Positions 42,334-43,407 of a stretch of DNA of 43,407 nt are shown here, piece after piece; position 1 is the first letter of the stretch, and every line of letters starts with the position of its first letter. The notes below the pieces were generated by a model that was given only the letters and a program-made list of their open reading frames with translations, was not told the origin of the DNA and did no database searches. Origin of the DNA: Comamonas sp. lk (GTDB lineage: Bacteria > Pseudomonadota > Gammaproteobacteria > Burkholderiales > Burkholderiaceae_C); assembly GCA_945861345.1 (NCBI GenBank), contig CAMATX010000010.1, forward strand, positions 1 to 43,407, read 5' to 3'. Position numbers and translations under genes: made by a program.

Positions 42334-43296
42334 ATGGAAACCAAATGGTTGGAAGATTTCGTCAGCCTGGCTGAAACCCGCAGTTTCAGCCGTTCGGCGC
42401 AGCTGCGCCACGTCACCCAGCCGGCTTTTTCCAGGCGTATTCAGGCTCTCGAAGCCTGGGCCGGCACTGACCTGGTAGACCGCAGTTCTTACCCCACGCG
42501 GCTCACCCTGGCGGGGGAAACGCTTTACGCACAGTCACTGGACATGCTGCAAGGGCTGCAGTCAACGCGCGCCATGCTGCGCGGTCACACGGCGGCCGGG
42601 CAGGACGTGGTCGAGTTTGCGGTGCCGCACACCCTGGCCTTCACCTTCTTTCCGGCCTGGGTCAGCAGCCTGAGCGATAAATTCGGTCCGCTGAAAAGCC
42701 GGCTGATCGCTCTGAATGTGCATGATGCGGTGATGCGCCTGGTTGAAGGCAGCTGTGATTTGCTGATCGCCTACCACCATGATTCCCAGCCCTTTCAACT
42801 GGACCCGGGCCGCTACGAGATGCTCACCCTGGGGCAGGAACTGCTGGCGCCGTATGTCAAGCCGGCCGTTGACGGCACGCCCCTGTACGCCTTGCCCGGG
42901 CAGGCGGCTCAGCCCTTGCCTTACCTGGGCTACGCGCCTGGCGCTTACCTGGGCCGCATGGTGGACATGCTGCTCAAGCAGTCGAGCACCGCTATCCATT
43001 TGGACCGTGTTTACGAAACCGACATGGCCGAGGGCTTGAAGGCGATGGCCCTCGAAGGTCATGGCATCGCTTTTTTACCGCTCAGCGCCGTCAAAAAAGA
43101 AGTGCGCGCCAAAAAGCTGGTCAGCGCCGGCGCCGGCCTGGACATGTTGATGGAAGTGCGCATTTACCGCGAGCGCCCTGGTGGCAAGGCTGCACCTAAA
43201 AGTCTGGCGCAGGCCTTGTGGAATTACCTGCAAGCGCAACCCGTGCCCAAAGCCGCCCAGCCCGCTCGCGTGCCTGCCCGACCCGGGCCGCGCTAG
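42334..43296 (+). CDS. LysR-family transcriptional regulator, HypT/YjiE-like
   Basis: This 320-residue regulator starts METKWLEDFVSLAETRSFSRSAQLRHVTQPAFSRRIQALE. It therefore has an N-terminal winged HTH (about 1-60) with a sequence very close in pattern to E. coli HypT (YjiE), a hypochlorite-responsive regulator that senses by methionine oxidation. The C-terminal effector domain (about 90-295) includes GYAPGAYLGRMVDMLL and ALEGHGIAFLPLSAVKKE. The last 20 residues are Pro/Ala/Arg-rich. AAGG precedes the ATG. Its ligand and target here are unknown. Confidence 0.88.
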   Translation: METKWLEDFVSLAETRSFSRSAQLRHVTQPAFSRRIQALEAWAGTDLVDRSSYPTRLTLAGETLYAQSLDMLQGLQSTRAMLRGHTAAGQDVVEFAVPHTLAFTFFPAWVSSLSDKFGPLKSRLIALNVHDAVMRLVEGSCDLLIAYHHDSQPFQLDPGRYEMLTLGQELLAPYVKPAVDGTPLYALPGQAAQPLPYLGYAPGAYLGRMVDMLLKQSSTAIHLDRVYETDMAEGLKAMALEGHGIAFLPLSAVKKEVRAKKLVSAGAGLDMLMEVRIYRERPGGKAAPKSLAQALWNYLQAQPVPKAAQPARVPARPGPR

Positions 43297-43323
43297 CAGC
43301 GCTGTTTTTGGGACAATGGCCGC

Positions 43324-43407
43324 ATGAGCACAGACACCCGAACCCCACACCACACCATCACCCGCCCCGACGACGGGCATTTGCATGTGCGCGACGGCGA
43401 CGCGCTG
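43324..43407 (+). CDS. pyrC: Dihydroorotase, N-terminal fragment
   Basis: Only the first 28 codons are present; the gene runs off the right edge. The segment ITRPDDGHLHVRDGDAL matches the start of PyrC-type dihydroorotases (usual form RPDDWHLHLRDG). These use the H-x-H pair as zinc ligands in pyrimidine synthesis. The residue before HLH is glycine rather than the common tryptophan. It starts 27 bp after the LysR gene. Confidence 0.88.
   Translation, partial: MSTDTRTPHHTITRPDDGHLHVRDGDAL

Noticed and set aside
1..43407. CRISPR arrays, tRNA or rRNA genes, insertion sequences, prophage or defence systems
   Set aside because: No regular repeats, cloverleaf-like segments in gaps, transposase, integrase or nuclease-type genes were seen; the DprA and AlkD-like genes alone do not make a defence island.

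Overview
The window looks like chromosomal DNA of a Burkholderiales betaproteobacterium, most likely a Comamonadaceae-type organism (inference). The evidence is a GC-rich, strongly codon-biased sequence and several small families largely confined to that order: a DUF3567 protein, a DUF3108 protein, and a small protein starting (V/M)SEDNQL with a PPSF motif. Other clues are a HypT-like LysR regulator and a Liv-type ABC transporter fused into an operon with an acyl-CoA ligase. The sequence is almost fully coding: the longest gaps between genes are about 100-140 bp, and no stretch of 300 bp lacks a gene. I saw no rRNA, tRNA, CRISPR array, insertion sequence, prophage or integrase.

Layout. (1) 1-4475, plus strand: the tail of a molybdenum hydroxylase (CoxL/xanthine dehydrogenase type) operon. 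It holds the last codons of the large subunit, then CoxG, the MoxR-type AAA+ ATPase CoxD, the VWA protein CoxE, a MocA-like molybdopterin cytidylyltransferase and a 2OG-Fe(II)-oxygenase-like protein. The accessory genes probably build and insert the Mo/Cu-type cofactor of the upstream enzyme. (2) 4487-9685, minus strand: a periplasmic copper-handling cluster. In transcription order it encodes a Cys-rich secreted protein, a small secreted protein, a TolC/CzcC-like outer membrane lipoprotein, a Tat-exported multicopper oxidase broken by a one-base frameshift, a cupredoxin, a DUF411 protein and a CusF-like protein. No RND pump or P-type ATPase is present. (3) 9727-17270, minus strand: a housekeeping run read def-fmt-azlC-azlD-pgk-HiPIP-DEAD helicase-small protein-DUF3108-DUF3567. 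It includes a TTG start for fmt that overlaps def, and an unusual overlap between the HiPIP and helicase genes. (4) 17410-20202, plus strand: a LysM-family relative that has lost its LysM domain, dprA, and an orphan HTH-receiver regulator, with two AT-rich intergenic islands. (5) 20226-28234, minus strand: yajC-secD-secF, an MFS transporter with an SMP-30-like protein, and ftsY with a YnjB-like binding protein. (6) 28314-31807: greB (+), an AlkD-like protein (-) and a bifunctional RelA/SpoT homologue (-).

(7) 31922-39900, minus strand: livH-livM-livG-livF, a long-chain acyl-CoA synthetase-like ligase and two tandem paralogous substrate-binding proteins, closed by a clear Rho-independent terminator. 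This arrangement suggests uptake of a carboxylic acid followed by CoA activation. (8) 40023-43407: a YciA-like thioesterase (-) divergent from an Atm1-type ABC exporter (+), a HypT-like LysR regulator (+) and the first codons of pyrC (+).

Most genes belong to known families. I did not find a system that is clearly undescribed. The best candidates for unreported biology are the two small secreted proteins of the copper cluster, the orphan excisionase-HTH/receiver regulator, a hairpin that covers the livH ribosome binding site, and a perfect palindrome upstream of the HiPIP gene.
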